Shown here: positions 38,154 through 47,840 of the stretch, piece after piece
Layout: every line of letters starts with the position of its first letter
Position numbering within the stretch: the first letter of the stretch is position 1
From: RPQJ01 sp963754125
GTDB lineage: Bacteria; Pseudomonadota; Gammaproteobacteria; Steroidobacterales; Steroidobacteraceae
Length of the DNA stretch: 64,000 bases
Reading direction: 5' to 3'
NCBI GenBank assembly: GCA_963754125.1
Contig: CAVWEX010000001.1
Coordinates: forward strand, 868,001 to 932,000
Notes under the pieces: generated by a model
Database searches by the model: none
What the model saw: the letters and a program-made list of their open reading frames with translations, nothing else
What the model was told of the DNA's origin: nothing
Position numbers and translations under genes: made by a program

Positions 38154-39744
38154 GTGAGCACAGTCGATCGAACGCGGCGTTCGCTGCTGCAGGCGGGCTT
38201 GACTCTTCCCCTGCTCGGCCTCGGCGTCACGGCCCACGCGGCGGAGCCCGGCACGGTCGTGGTCCGGACCCGCTCCGGCCGGGTACGCGGCGAATCGCGC
38301 CAAGGGCTGGGCGTGTTCCGTGGCATTCGCTACGGCGTCGACACCGGGCCTCGCCGCTTCATGCCTCCGCAGGCGCCGCCGCCGTGGACCGAAGTCGTCG
38401 ATGCACTCGGGTTCGGAGCGGCGTGCCCGCAGCCAGGCGTCGGCGAGCCCACCAGCGAGGACTGCCTGTTCCTCAACGTCTGGACACCGGGCATCGACGA
38501 CGGGGCGCGCCCGGTGCTCGTGTACATACATGGCGGCGCCTATGCCTCGGGATCCGGTTCGAGTCCGTTGTACGACGGCACGCGACTGGCGGAGCGCGGC
38601 GACGTCGTGACGGTGACGCTGAACCACCGGCTGAACGCGTTCGGATACCTGTACCTCGATCGCGTCGCACGGTCGGAATCGCTGGCCGACAGTGGAAATT
38701 GCGGCCAGCTCGATCTCGTGCTCGCGCTCGAGTGGATCCGCGACAACATCTCGGTCTTCGGCGGCGATCCGGACAACGTCACGCTGTTCGGCCAGTCGGG
38801 CGGCGGCGCCAAGATCGCGACGCTGATGGCCATGCCGGCGGCCAGGGGACAGTTCCATCGCGCCATGACCATGAGCGGTCAGCAGGTCACTGCGTCGGGC
38901 CCGTTGAACGCGACGGCGCGAACGCGCGCGCTGCTCGCCGCGCTGGGGGTCCCGGAGGCGCGGGTGCAGGACCTGCGCACGCTGCCCGCCGAACGCCTGC
39001 TCGAGGCGATGCAGGCGACGGACCCGATCGTCGGTCGCGGTCGCCTGTACTTCGGGCCGGTGCTCGACGAGCGCACGCTCACGCGGCACCCGTTCTATCC
39101 GGACGCACCGCCGCAGTCCGCGAATATCCCGATGATCATCGGCAACACGCGCGACGAGACCCGCAACCTGATCGGCCGCGGCGACCCAGCGGTCTTCGCC
39201 CTCGACTGGGAGACGCTGCCGGAGCGGCTCGCTGCCGAGATGCGCGTCGACATCCGGCCCGAGACGGTGGTCGCACATTACCGGCGCCTCTACCCCCGGT
39301 CCTCGCCGAGCGACCTGTTCTTCGCTGCGACGACCGCCTCGCGCTCGTGGCGCGGTGCGATCATCGAGCTGGAGGCGCGGGCGGCGCAGCCTGCCGGCAC
39401 GTGGGCGTACCAGCTCGACTGGCCGTCGCCCGACGGAGGGCGGCCGCTGGGGCGCTTTCCACGGCCTCGACATTCCGCTGGTGTTCGGCACGCTCGACGC
39501 GGAAGGCTCGATGACCGGCACGGGCGAGGCCGCGCAGGCGGTCTCGAGGACGATCGGCGACGCCCTGCTCGCGTTCGCGCGCACTGGCGACCCGAACCAC
39601 GCGGGTCTGCCGGCGTGGCCGCCCTATCGGCTCGACCGGCGCTCGACGATGGTGTTCGACGTCCCGCCCCGCCTGGTCGACGATCCACGCGGCGATGAGC
39701 GACGACTGTTCGAAAGGGTGCCCTTCATCCAGCAGGGCAGCTGA
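38154..39744 (+). CDS. Exported type-B carboxylesterase (one-base frameshift)
   Basis: Alpha/beta-hydrolase of the carboxylesterase type B family. The N-terminus has a twin-arginine-like signal (RTRRSLLQAGLTLPLLGLG). HGGAYASGSG forms the oxyanion hole, the nucleophile lies in FGQSGGG near residue 216, and the catalytic His in GAFHGLDIP. The frame shifts by +1 near 39450, just before that His motif, and the last 95 residues are read in another frame. Corrected length is about 529 residues. Its place after kdgK suggests it removes ester groups from pectin or hemicellulose fragments; substrate unproven. Confidence 0.83.
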
Positions 39745-41088
39745 TCACCGGCGCGTCATGTCCTGCAGGTTCCAGGTCGCTGGGTCGAAGGCCTGTCGCG
39801 TCTCCGGAAAAGCCGGGTAGCCGCCCACATCGTCCTCGCTGTCGATCACCTCGCCGCGCCCCTCGATCACGTTGGCGACGATGCGGGCGTCGATCGGGTC
39901 GCGGTTCCAGGGTCGCGCGCCTGCATTGCGGATCACCACGTCCTGCACGTCCACGGAAGGCCGCACGCGCACGCCCTCGGGCAGCGCAGGCCGCGCGATT
40001 GGGACCAGTTCGGCGGGAGCCGTCGTGTAGCGTCCGGTCATCGGCAAGGGACGCCCGATGCGGTCCACGGCGAGGTTGTCCTCGGCGTACCACTCGAGCG
40101 AACCCGAGCCGCCGAGCGTCATGAATGCGACATCGACCGGCGTGGACGGCCCGGCACGCAGGACATTGCCGATCGCCACCATGCGGCCGAGCTGGTACTC
40201 GTGGTCACCCCATTCCTCGGCGATCAGGTTGTAGTGCAGCGCGCGCGGGCCCGGGTCGTAGATCAGGTTGTTCACGACCATGCCGCGCACCCCGCCCTTG
40301 AAGAGCGGACTGCGCTCGAAGTTGTGGGCGTAGAGGTTGCCGACGATCAGGATGTCCGACGCGTTGTCGTGGATCAGCGAACCCTTGGAGTGCTCGCCCT
40401 TGGCGTGCGTGGAGTGCGCGAGTCCCTCGGCGATCAGGTTGTTGCTGAAGGTGATGCGGTGAGACGTGCCCCGCCGCCACTCGTCGGGCGTCGTTCCCGT
40501 GAAGCGCGGGCCCGAGGCCGAGAGGTTCTCGTCCGTGGCCCAGGTGAGCGAGCAGTGGTCGACGATCACGTCGTGGCCTGCGATCACCGAGATCGCGTCG
40601 AAATCGTGTCCGCTGCGCTTGCCGAAGCCGGCCTCGCCGGGACGCACGCGGATGTGCTGGACGATCACGTCGTGCGTCGCGATGTCGAAGCCGCCGCGGA
40701 TGAAGGTGATGCCGGGATCGGGCGCCGTCTGGCCGGCAATGGTCAGGCGGGGCTCGGTGATCCGCAACGTCTTGCCGCCGAGGTCGACCACGCCGCCGAC
40801 CTCGAAGACGACGATTCTCGGGCCTTTCGTTTCCACCGCCGCTGCGAACGAACCGGGACCGCTCGGGGCCAGTGTCGTCACGCGCAGCACCTGGCCGCCC
40901 CGGCCGCCCGGCGTACGGGCTGCCCAACCCTGCGCGCCGGGGAAGGCGACGTCCGCTTGCACAGGCGCAGCGATGCATCCGAGCGCGAAGATCGATACCA
41001 GTGCGCGGGCGAGTCGTCGCAACGGTGATGCGAATCGCGCGCGCGCCCATCGAGTCGAACGCGTGAGGCCTCGAATCGGCTGAGTCAT
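39745..41088 (-). CDS. Secreted pectate lyase (PL1-type parallel beta-helix)
   Basis: Predicted to cleave polygalacturonate by beta-elimination, giving unsaturated oligogalacturonides. The 447-residue product has a signal region (LARALVSIFALGCIAAPVQA), then VAFPGAQGWAARTPGGRGG typical of this PL1 group, a central DHCSLTWATDENLSASG near residue 178 (Ca2+-binding and catalytic face) and FKGGVRGMVVNNLIYDPGPR. Ends head-on with the esterase (stops adjacent). Operator C lies about 55 bases upstream. Export by Sec is inferred; a lipobox-like Cys (ALGC) is present near residue 38, so a lipoprotein form is possible. Confidence 0.87.
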   Translation of the reverse strand: MTQPIRGLTRSTRWARARFASPLRRLARALVSIFALGCIAAPVQADVAFPGAQGWAARTPGGRGGQVLRVTTLAPSGPGSFAAAVETKGPRIVVFEVGGVVDLGGKTLRITEPRLTIAGQTAPDPGITFIRGGFDIATHDVIVQHIRVRPGEAGFGKRSGHDFDAISVIAGHDVIVDHCSLTWATDENLSASGPRFTGTTPDEWRRGTSHRITFSNNLIAEGLAHSTHAKGEHSKGSLIHDNASDILIVGNLYAHNFERSPLFKGGVRGMVVNNLIYDPGPRALHYNLIAEEWGDHEYQLGRMVAIGNVLRAGPSTPVDVAFMTLGGSGSLEWYAEDNLAVDRIGRPLPMTGRYTTAPAELVPIARPALPEGVRVRPSVDVQDVVIRNAGARPWNRDPIDARIVANVIEGRGEVIDSEDDVGGYPAFPETRQAFDPATWNLQDMTRR

Positions 41089-41143
41089 CTGGCGGTCTCC
41101 GTCTGCTCGGCGACGCGGCAGTCCGCCGTCCGGCCGATTGTAA

Positions 41144-41159
41144 ATGACACCGGTTTCCT
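41144..41159. promoter_or_regulatory. LacI-type operator C, between the pectate lyase and the TRAP operon
   Basis: ATGACACCGGTTTCCT with the shared core TGACACCGGT, followed on the plus strand by a TATATACC promoter-like stretch. It lies in the 119-base divergent gap and could control both units. Confidence 0.78.
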
Positions 41160-41207
41160 ATATACCATTCCGCAAGACTATACCCTCGCTTTCACCGAGA
41201 CCAACGC

Positions 41208-42053
41208 GTGAGCCAGACCATCGATAGCGTGCCGGGCGAGGCCCGCTCGATCGCCGAGCGCTTCGTAGCGGCCCGGCTGCGCGGCGAGGCGCTCGCCGGG
41301 TTCCCGGGCACGATTCCGGTCGATCTCGACCACGCTTACCTGTGCCAGGACGCGGCGATCGACCTGTGGCCCGACGAAGTCGCAGGCTGGAAGGTGGGTT
41401 GGATCCCCGACCAGCTTCAGCCGGCTTACGGCGAGGAGCGTCTCGTCGGTCCCATCTTCCGCCGCGCGGTGAGGTTCGTCGGCCTGGACGAGGAAGTCGC
41501 CGTGCCCGTCTTTTCGGGCGGATTCGCTGCCATCGAGGCGGAGTTCGCGTTCCGCCTCGGCGCCGATGCACCGCCGGACCAGCTGCAATGGTCGGACGAG
41601 CAGGCCGCCCGACTGGTCGGCAGCCTGCACATCGGCATCGAGCCCGCCAGCAGCCCGCTGGCCACCATCAACGAACTCGGCCCGGCCGTGGTGATCTCGG
41701 ACTTCGGCAACAACGCCGGCCTGCTGGTCGGGCCCGATGTGCCCGGGTGGCGCGACCGCATCCACGCGGGCATCACCTGCGAGACATTCATCGAGGGCCG
41801 CAGCGTGGGCACGGGCGGCACGGCCCGCCTGCCCAGAGGTCCCCTCGGCGCCCTCGCATTCGCGCTCATGCGTTGCGCTCGTCTCGGCCGACCCCTGCGC
41901 GCGGGACAGTTCGTCAGTACCGGCGCGGCCAGCGGGATCCACGACATCCTGCCCGGCCAGTCTGCAGCGCTCACGTTCCACGGCATCGGCACGCTGCGCT
42001 GCCGCGCGGTCGCCGCGATGCCTCAGCCGCCGGTCCCGGACCGGCCGGCGTGA
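41208..42053 (+). CDS. FAH-superfamily hydratase-like enzyme (2-keto-4-pentenoate hydratase type)
   Basis: The 281-residue product resembles MhpD-type hydratases of the fumarylacetoacetate hydrolase superfamily: WKVGWIPDQL near residue 64, then IEAEFAFRLG (metal-binding Glu pair), NELGPAVVISDFGNNAGLLVG and FVSTGAASGIHDILPGQ. Family members act on 2-keto acids, including 2-keto-3-deoxy sugar acids. It is the first gene of the TRAP operon under operator C, so a keto-acid step tied to the imported uronate is likely, but the reaction is not known. GTG start; its TGA overlaps the dctP ATG. Confidence 0.8.
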   Translation: MSQTIDSVPGEARSIAERFVAARLRGEALAGFPGTIPVDLDHAYLCQDAAIDLWPDEVAGWKVGWIPDQLQPAYGEERLVGPIFRRAVRFVGLDEEVAVPVFSGGFAAIEAEFAFRLGADAPPDQLQWSDEQAARLVGSLHIGIEPASSPLATINELGPAVVISDFGNNAGLLVGPDVPGWRDRIHAGITCETFIEGRSVGTGGTARLPRGPLGALAFALMRCARLGRPLRAGQFVSTGAASGIHDILPGQSAALTFHGIGTLRCRAVAAMPQPPVPDRPA

Positions 42054-43036
42054 TGCTCACGCGGCGAGACGCGATGCTCCTGTGTGCGGCGGGCGTCGCC
42101 GCGGCCCGTGGCGTCGTTGCGGCGGCTCCGGGGCGGATGCTCGTCGCCGCGGACGTGCACGTCGCGGGTTACCCCACTGTCGAGGCCGTGCGCTGGATCG
42201 GTGCACGCCTGATGGAGGAAACCGGAGGCGAACTCGGCATCCGCGTGTACCACTCCGGCCAGCTCGGGCGCGAGAACGATACCGTGGAGATGGCGCGCTT
42301 CGGCGCGATCGACCTTACGCGCGTGAATTTCGCGGCCCTCAACAACGCGTTTCCGTCGACGGGCGTGGCCGCCCTGCCCTACGTCTTCGACTCCGTCGCG
42401 CACATGCGCCTCGCGATGGACGGCGAGCCTGGGCGCCGCATCCTCGAGGACTTTGCCCGCCGTGACCTCGTGGGGCTCGCCATCTACGACTCGGGCGTGC
42501 GCAGCATCTATAACGTACGTCGCCCGATCCACCGGCCGGCGGACCTCGCCGGGCTCAAGGTGCGCGTGCCGCCTTCCGACATCTTCATCGAGATCGGGCG
42601 GGCGCTCGGCGCCAACCCGACGCCGCTGCCCTTCGGCGAGGTCTACTCCTCGCTGCAGACGCACCTGATCGACGGCGCCGAGAACAATATCCGCAGCTTC
42701 CATTCCAGCCGCCAGTTCGAAGTTGCGCGGTACTGGTCCGAGACCAGGCACTCCCATTCCCCGGAAGCGCTGCTCCTCTCCCGGCGCAGCTTCGAGCAGC
42801 TCGGCACGGCAGAGCAGGCCCTGCTGCTCCGTCTCGGCGCCGAGTCGGTCGAGGTCATGCGAGCGCTCTGGGACGTGGCCGAGGCGACCTCCCGCGCTGC
42901 CGTTCTAGAGTCGGGCGTACAGGTGAACGAGGTCGAGCTCGCGGAGTTCGAGCGCGCGACCGCGCCGCTGGTGCAGGCCCGGCTCACGACACCGGCGCTG
43001 CGCCAGCTTTACCAGGACATCCGGAGGCTGGCATGA
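42053..43036 (+). CDS. TRAP transporter substrate-binding protein (DctP family)
   Basis: Periplasmic receptor for a sodium-driven organic-acid importer. The 327-residue product has an N-terminal export signal (LTRRDAMLLCAAGVAAA), then YHSGQLGRENDTVEM, the DctP fingerprint LAGLKVRVPPSD with the carboxylate-binding Arg near residue 168, and SSLQTHLIDGAENN near 205. Context suggests it binds galacturonate or unsaturated uronates. Confidence 0.9.
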   Translation: MLTRRDAMLLCAAGVAAARGVVAAAPGRMLVAADVHVAGYPTVEAVRWIGARLMEETGGELGIRVYHSGQLGRENDTVEMARFGAIDLTRVNFAALNNAFPSTGVAALPYVFDSVAHMRLAMDGEPGRRILEDFARRDLVGLAIYDSGVRSIYNVRRPIHRPADLAGLKVRVPPSDIFIEIGRALGANPTPLPFGEVYSSLQTHLIDGAENNIRSFHSSRQFEVARYWSETRHSHSPEALLLSRRSFEQLGTAEQALLLRLGAESVEVMRALWDVAEATSRAAVLESGVQVNEVELAEFERATAPLVQARLTTPALRQLYQDIRRLA

Positions 43037-43542
43037 CGCCGGCGCACGAAGGATCCGGCAGCCAGCCCACCGACCGGCTGGCGGGGGTCGCGCGCGCGGC
43101 CCTCGCGATCGCCGGCACGGCGCTCGTGCTGCTGGCGCTGGTCGAGCTGTGGCAGGTGATCGCGCGCTACGTTTTCAACGCCTCGCCGAGCTGGACCGAG
43201 CCGGTCGCAATCCTGTGCATGAATACGACCATGATGCTCGGAGCCGCGGCGGGCGTGCACGCTCAGCGTCACTTCGGCTTCTTCATCGCCGTGCACGCCG
43301 CCCCGCCCGCGCTGCGACGAGCGCTGCTGGCCCTGTCGCGGATCGTGCAGATGGCGGTGGGCCTGATGCTGGCGGGCTGGGGCCTGTACCTCTGCGCCCG
43401 AACATGGGACGTGCAGCTCGCGGGCATCGCGCTGCCGCAGGGGGCGAGCTACCTGCCGCTCTGTGCCGGCGGGGCGCTGATCGCGCTGTTCGCGGCGGAC
43501 CTGCTGCGCCGCGCGCCCGGGCTGCAGCAGGAGGGGGGCTGA
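43033..43542 (+). CDS. TRAP transporter small membrane subunit (DctQ family)
   Basis: The 169-residue product has four hydrophobic segments and the family pattern ELWQVIARYVFNASPSWTEP near residue 38. Forms the transporter with the large DctM subunit. Overlaps dctP by four bases (ATGA). Confidence 0.9.
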   Translation: MTPAHEGSGSQPTDRLAGVARAALAIAGTALVLLALVELWQVIARYVFNASPSWTEPVAILCMNTTMMLGAAAGVHAQRHFGFFIAVHAAPPALRRALLALSRIVQMAVGLMLAGWGLYLCARTWDVQLAGIALPQGASYLPLCAGGALIALFAADLLRRAPGLQQEGG

Positions 43543-43544
43543 CC

Positions 43545-44825
43545 ATGGCGGTGACGCTGCTGTTCGGCGCCTTCTTCGCGCTGCTGCTGCTCGGCGTGCC
43601 GGTCGCCTTCTCGCTGATGACGGCCTCGCTGGTGACGGTGCTCTACCTCGAGCTGCCCAGCGTGGTCGTGGTGCTGCAGACCGCCGCCGGCGCCAGCTCG
43701 ACGTCGTTGATCGCCATCCCTCTGTTCGTGTTCGCGGGCGAGCTCATGATGCGCGGCGGCATCTCCGACCGGCTGATTTCCTTCGCCGCGGCGCTGGTCG
43801 GCAAGGCTCGCGGCGGGCTCGCACAGATCAACGTGCTCGCCTCGCTGTTCTTCGGCGGTGTGTCCGGATCGGCGATCGCCGACGTCTCGGCGATCGGCGG
43901 CACCATGATCCCGCAGATGATCCAGCGCGGTTACCACCGCGACTTCGCGGTTAACGCGTCGATCTCGGCCGCGCTCGTCGCGCTGCTCGTGCCGCCCTCG
44001 CACAACCTGATCCTGTTCTCCGCATCGGCCGGCGGTTCGATCTCGATCGCCGACCTGTTCGCAGCCGGCATCCTGCCGGCGCTGCTGCTGACGGCCGCGG
44101 TGATGATCACCTCACGCATCATCGCCGGCCGCCGTGGCTACGCGGCCGAAGGCTTTCCCGGGTTCGGCGCACTGCTGGTGCGCCTCGTCTCGGCCCTGCC
44201 GGGGTTGCTGCTGGTCGGCCTGATCTTCTTCGGCATTCGGGCCGGCATCTTCACCGCCATCGAGAGCGCGGCGATCGCGGTTGCCTACGCGACGCTGGTG
44301 ACCGGGCTGGTGTACCGGCGCCTCAGCCGCGAGGTCTTCCGCGAGGCGGTCACGGGCGCAGCGCGCACCGCCGGGCTCATCCTCTTCGTGATCGGCTCGG
44401 CGGCATCCTTCGGCTGGCTGCTCGCCTACCTCGAGGTGCCGGTCGCTGCGGTCGAGCTGCTGACCTCGGTGACCGATAACCGCATCGGAGTCCTCCTGCT
44501 GCTGTGCCTGATGCTGCTCGTGCTCGGCACCTTCATGGACCTCGCGCCGCTGATCATCATCTGCACGCCGATCTTCCTGCCGGTGGCGAAGGCCTTCGGC
44601 GTCGACCCCGTGCACTTCGGCATCATCCTGGTCCTCACGGCCGGCATCGGCCTGATCACGCCGCCCGTCGGATCGGTGCTGTTCGTCGGCGCGGCCATCG
44701 GGCGCATCGACGTGATGCAGGCCGTGCGGACGCTGTGGCCGTTCTACGCCGCGGCGTTCGTGGTCGTGCTGCTGGTGGTGTTCGTGCCGGCGCTCTCGCT
44801 CTGGCTCCCGGCGCTGCTCAGGTGA
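43545..44825 (+). CDS. TRAP transporter large permease (DctM family)
   Basis: The 426-residue channel subunit has about twelve hydrophobic segments and family blocks IPLFVFAGELMMRGGISDRL, FFGGVSGSAIADVSAIG, and near the C-terminus HFGIILVLTAGIGLITPPVG. Starts two bases after dctQ. Its end overlaps the convergent reductase gene by eight bases. Confidence 0.92.
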   Translation: MAVTLLFGAFFALLLLGVPVAFSLMTASLVTVLYLELPSVVVVLQTAAGASSTSLIAIPLFVFAGELMMRGGISDRLISFAAALVGKARGGLAQINVLASLFFGGVSGSAIADVSAIGGTMIPQMIQRGYHRDFAVNASISAALVALLVPPSHNLILFSASAGGSISIADLFAAGILPALLLTAAVMITSRIIAGRRGYAAEGFPGFGALLVRLVSALPGLLLVGLIFFGIRAGIFTAIESAAIAVAYATLVTGLVYRRLSREVFREAVTGAARTAGLILFVIGSAASFGWLLAYLEVPVAAVELLTSVTDNRIGVLLLLCLMLLVLGTFMDLAPLIIICTPIFLPVAKAFGVDPVHFGIILVLTAGIGLITPPVGSVLFVGAAIGRIDVMQAVRTLWPFYAAAFVVVLLVVFVPALSLWLPALLR

Positions 44826-46263
44826 GTTCGACGCCGGCGGCAAGCCGGCCGTAGGCGCGGAGGAGCGCTTCCCGAAAGCCAGCCGCTGCCGCGAGGTCGC
44901 GCGGAAACACGTCCTCGATCTCGAGGAAGGCCGCGACGACCGTCGCCGGACGGCCTTCGGTTCGGCCTCGGGCCACCGCCTCGAGCCGACCGGCGAGCGG
45001 ATCGACGAGAGGCATGCCGGCCTCGACCCGTCGCCCGACGAAATGCATCCACGCCGCAAGCGGGACGCACAGCCGATCGAGGGGACGTCCAAGCGACAGC
45101 GCGTCGCGGATCGTGCCGAGGATGCGCACCGGCAGCTTCTTGCTGCCGTCCCAGGCGATCTGCGCGAGCTCGTGCCGAATCGCCCGATTCGAGAAGCGCC
45201 TCAGCACCGACTCGACGTACTCCGGCACGTTGAGGCCGGGCACCGGAGCGAGCGTCGCCGCGACGTCCTCGAGCATCAGCACACGGACCGTCGCCACCAG
45301 CGCCGGGTCGCCCATAGCCTCGGCAACCGTGTTGTGGCCACGCAGCAGCCCCACATAGGCCAGCGTCGAATGCGCGCCGTTCAGCAGGCGCAGCTTGGCG
45401 CGCTCGTATCCGGCCACGTCGGCAGTGACGGTGACGCCCGCGCTCGCCCAGTCCGGCGACTCGGTCGCCCGGTGCGCCTCCACCACCCACTGCACGAAGG
45501 CCTCGCGCTGCACCGGCCAGGCGTCCTCGGCGCCCAGCGCGTCCGCTACCCGGGCGCGGAGCGCCGGGGTCGTGGCGGGCGTGATGCTGTCGACCATGGT
45601 GCAGGGAAACGGGACTTCCGCCTCGATCCAGTCGGCGAGTGCAGCGTCCAGCCGGCGGGCGAACGCGTTCACCGCTGCGCCGAGCAGGCGACCGTTGCCA
45701 GCGAGGTTGTCGCAGCTCATCACGGGGACCGGCGGCAGGCCACGCTCCCGTCGGAGCCGAAGGCCCTCGACGACGAGCCCGATGGCGCTGCACGGTGCCC
45801 GCGGGGACTCAAGGTCGCGACGGATGTCCGGGTGCGTGCGGTCGAGCCGGTCGTCCACACCGAGGCAGTAGCCCTTCTCCGTCACCGTGAGCGTGACGAG
45901 GCGCGCCCGAGGATGCGCAATGCGCTCCAGTGCGAGGAACGGCGAGCCGTCGGCGAGCAGGACTTCGCGCAGGCTGCCGATGACCGCGAGCGAGGGCTGC
46001 TCATCCACGACCGCCAGCGTGTAGAGGCCGTCCTGCGGCCCGAGCGCGTCACGCAGCGCACGGCTGCGCAGTGACACGCCGACGATCCCCCAGCGTGGGT
46101 CGGTCGCGAGCCACTGCTCCGCGTACCAGGCCTGGTGCACGCGGTGAAATGCTCCCGGACCGAGGTGCACGATGCCGGGCTCGACGCGGTCGATGTCGTA
46201 GCGCGGGCGTGCCACGACCGCGGGCAGCGTCCCGAGCACGGCCCGGCACAGTCTCGGCCTCAA
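44818..46263 (-). CDS. UxuB-like uronate reductase (mannitol dehydrogenase family)
   Basis: NAD(P)-dependent long-chain dehydrogenase. The 481-residue product matches fructuronate reductase in IVHLGPGAFHRVHQAWY, VTLTVTEKGYCLG, MSCDNLAGNG and the catalytic Lys-Asn-His of KLRLLNGAHS. One family-conserved position differs: the usual VDR-I motif reads TMVDSITPATTP, Ser for Arg. With altronate dehydratase next to it and no mannonate dehydratase in the window, it may reduce tagaturonate (UxaB role) rather than fructuronate. The TTG at 46263 overlaps the uxaA stop as TTGA and is the likely start; a GTG eight codons later is possible. Confidence 0.85.
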   Translation of the reverse strand: MRPRLCRAVLGTLPAVVARPRYDIDRVEPGIVHLGPGAFHRVHQAWYAEQWLATDPRWGIVGVSLRSRALRDALGPQDGLYTLAVVDEQPSLAVIGSLREVLLADGSPFLALERIAHPRARLVTLTVTEKGYCLGVDDRLDRTHPDIRRDLESPRAPCSAIGLVVEGLRLRRERGLPPVPVMSCDNLAGNGRLLGAAVNAFARRLDAALADWIEAEVPFPCTMVDSITPATTPALRARVADALGAEDAWPVQREAFVQWVVEAHRATESPDWASAGVTVTADVAGYERAKLRLLNGAHSTLAYVGLLRGHNTVAEAMGDPALVATVRVLMLEDVAATLAPVPGLNVPEYVESVLRRFSNRAIRHELAQIAWDGSKKLPVRILGTIRDALSLGRPLDRLCVPLAAWMHFVGRRVEAGMPLVDPLAGRLEAVARGRTEGRPATVVAAFLEIEDVFPRDLAAAAGFREALLRAYGRLAAGVELT

Positions 46264-47771
46264 AGCGTCACGCCCTGCTTCCAGATCGCGATCTCGCGCT
46301 CGTCGTTGTGCTCGTTGCGAGTCCGGCGCCCGGACGCGGTCGCGAGCACGAGTTCGTAGAGTTCGTCGGCGGCCTGCCCGGCCTCGACGCCGGCGAGGAT
46401 CCGGCCCGCGTCGTAATCGATCCACGTGGGCTTGCGGACGGCCAGCGCGGAGTTCGAGGCGATCTTGATCGTCGGGACCGGGAAGCCGAGCGGCGTGCCG
46501 CGACCCGTCGTGAACAGCAGTACCGTTGCACCTGCCGCCACCAGTGCGGTGGAGGACACTGCGTCGTTGCCCGGCGACTCGAGGACGGCGAGGCCGGGCC
46601 CGTTCACGCACTCCGCGTAGCGAAGCGCCTCGGTCACCGTCGCCTGCCCGCCCTTCTGCACGGCCCCCAGCGATTTCTCCTCGAGCGTCGTGATGCCGCC
46701 CGCGATGTTGCCGGGCGACGGGTTCTCGTGGACGGGCTCGCCGTGATCGATGAAGTACCGACGGAAATCGCGGAACAGCTCGGCCAGCCGCTCGCGCGTC
46801 TGCGACGACGCGGCCCGGCCAAGCAACAACCCCTCGGCACCGAACGTCTCGGGGATTTCAGTCAGGATCGCCGTGCCGCCCGCGGCCACGCATCGGTCGG
46901 TCACGCGTCCGACGAGCGGGTTCGCCGTGATGCCGCTGAAGCCGTCGGAGCCGCCGCACTTCAGGCCGAGCCGCAGGTCGGCGACCGGGCGGGACTCGCG
47001 ACGGTCGTGCCTCGCCACCGCGACCAGCCCGGCGACGGCCTCGAGCCCCGCATCGAGTTCGTCGGCGACGGCCTGCGCCGTCAACGTCCTGAGACGGTCA
47101 GGTTCCACGCCGCCGAGCTCATCGGCCAGCGCATCGATCTGGTTCGACTCGCAGCCGAGCCCGAGCAGCAGCACCCCGCCCGCGTTCGGATGGCGCGCCA
47201 GCGCCGCGAGCAGCCGCCGCGTTCGTGCGAGGTCGTCGCCCAGTTGTGAGCAGCCCAGGGGGTGAGTGAGCGCGTGCACGCCGTCCACCTCGCCCGCGTG
47301 CCGCTCCGAGGCGATGCGCGCGATGCGCTCGGCCGTGCGCGCAACGCAGCCGACCGTGGCCAGGATCCAGATCTCGTTGCGGGTCGCGACGCGTCCGTCC
47401 CGGCGTCGATAGCCCTCGAAGGTTCCGGCCGCGACCGCGGACAGCGGTACGGCGTCCCGCTCGCCGCCCGCTTCGATGCGGTCGAAACCGCTGAGGCGGG
47501 TCCGGAGGTTGTGGGAGTGGACCCAGCTGCCGGCGTCGATCGCCCGGGTCGCGAGGCCGATGGGCCAGCCGTACTTGCGGATCACCTCGCCGTCGGCAAT
47601 AGTCCGGAGCGCGACCTTGTGTCCCGCTGGAATGTCCTCCGTCACCTCGATGACAGACCGGGCGACCCGCACCCGATCGCCACGGGCCAGCGGCGACACC
47701 GCGACCGCCACATCGTCGTCCGGATGCAGCTGCAGGGCGGGTGTGGGCTCCACCCGTTGCGGTTGGTCCAT
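46260..47771 (-). CDS. uxaA: UxaA, altronate dehydratase
   Basis: Dehydrates D-altronate to 2-keto-3-deoxygluconate. The 503-residue product has the N-terminal SAF domain (GHKVALRTIADGEVIRKYGWPIG) and the large catalytic domain with THPLGCSQLGDD, GLGCESNQ, GLKCGGSDGFSGITANP and GRGTPLGFPVPTIKIASN, the hallmarks of the altronate/galactarate dehydratase family. Preceded on its own strand by a TATACT -10 and operator D. Followed by the UxuB-like gene in one operon. Confidence 0.94.
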   Translation of the reverse strand: MDQPQRVEPTPALQLHPDDDVAVAVSPLARGDRVRVARSVIEVTEDIPAGHKVALRTIADGEVIRKYGWPIGLATRAIDAGSWVHSHNLRTRLSGFDRIEAGGERDAVPLSAVAAGTFEGYRRRDGRVATRNEIWILATVGCVARTAERIARIASERHAGEVDGVHALTHPLGCSQLGDDLARTRRLLAALARHPNAGGVLLLGLGCESNQIDALADELGGVEPDRLRTLTAQAVADELDAGLEAVAGLVAVARHDRRESRPVADLRLGLKCGGSDGFSGITANPLVGRVTDRCVAAGGTAILTEIPETFGAEGLLLGRAASSQTRERLAELFRDFRRYFIDHGEPVHENPSPGNIAGGITTLEEKSLGAVQKGGQATVTEALRYAECVNGPGLAVLESPGNDAVSSTALVAAGATVLLFTTGRGTPLGFPVPTIKIASNSALAVRKPTWIDYDAGRILAGVEAGQAADELYELVLATASGRRTRNEHNDEREIAIWKQGVTL

Positions 47772-47815
47772 CGGGACTCCCCTTCGCGGCGACCCGGGCG
47801 GGTCGCGTGCGGATT

Positions 47816-47821
47816 AGTATA
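47816..47821 (-). promoter_or_regulatory. -10 element for the uxaA operon
   Basis: TATACT on the minus strand, immediately downstream (in transcription) of operator D, so a bound regulator would cover the -10/-35 spacer. Confidence 0.5.
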
Positions 47822-47824
47822 TCT

Positions 47825-47840
47825 TGGAAACCGGTGTCAG
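47825..47840. promoter_or_regulatory. LacI-type operator D, between uxaA and the lacI-family gene
   Basis: Read on the minus strand it is CTGACACCGGTTTCCA, with the shared core TGACACCGGT. Its place in the divergent gap predicts autoregulation of the regulator as well as control of uxaA. Confidence 0.82.
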
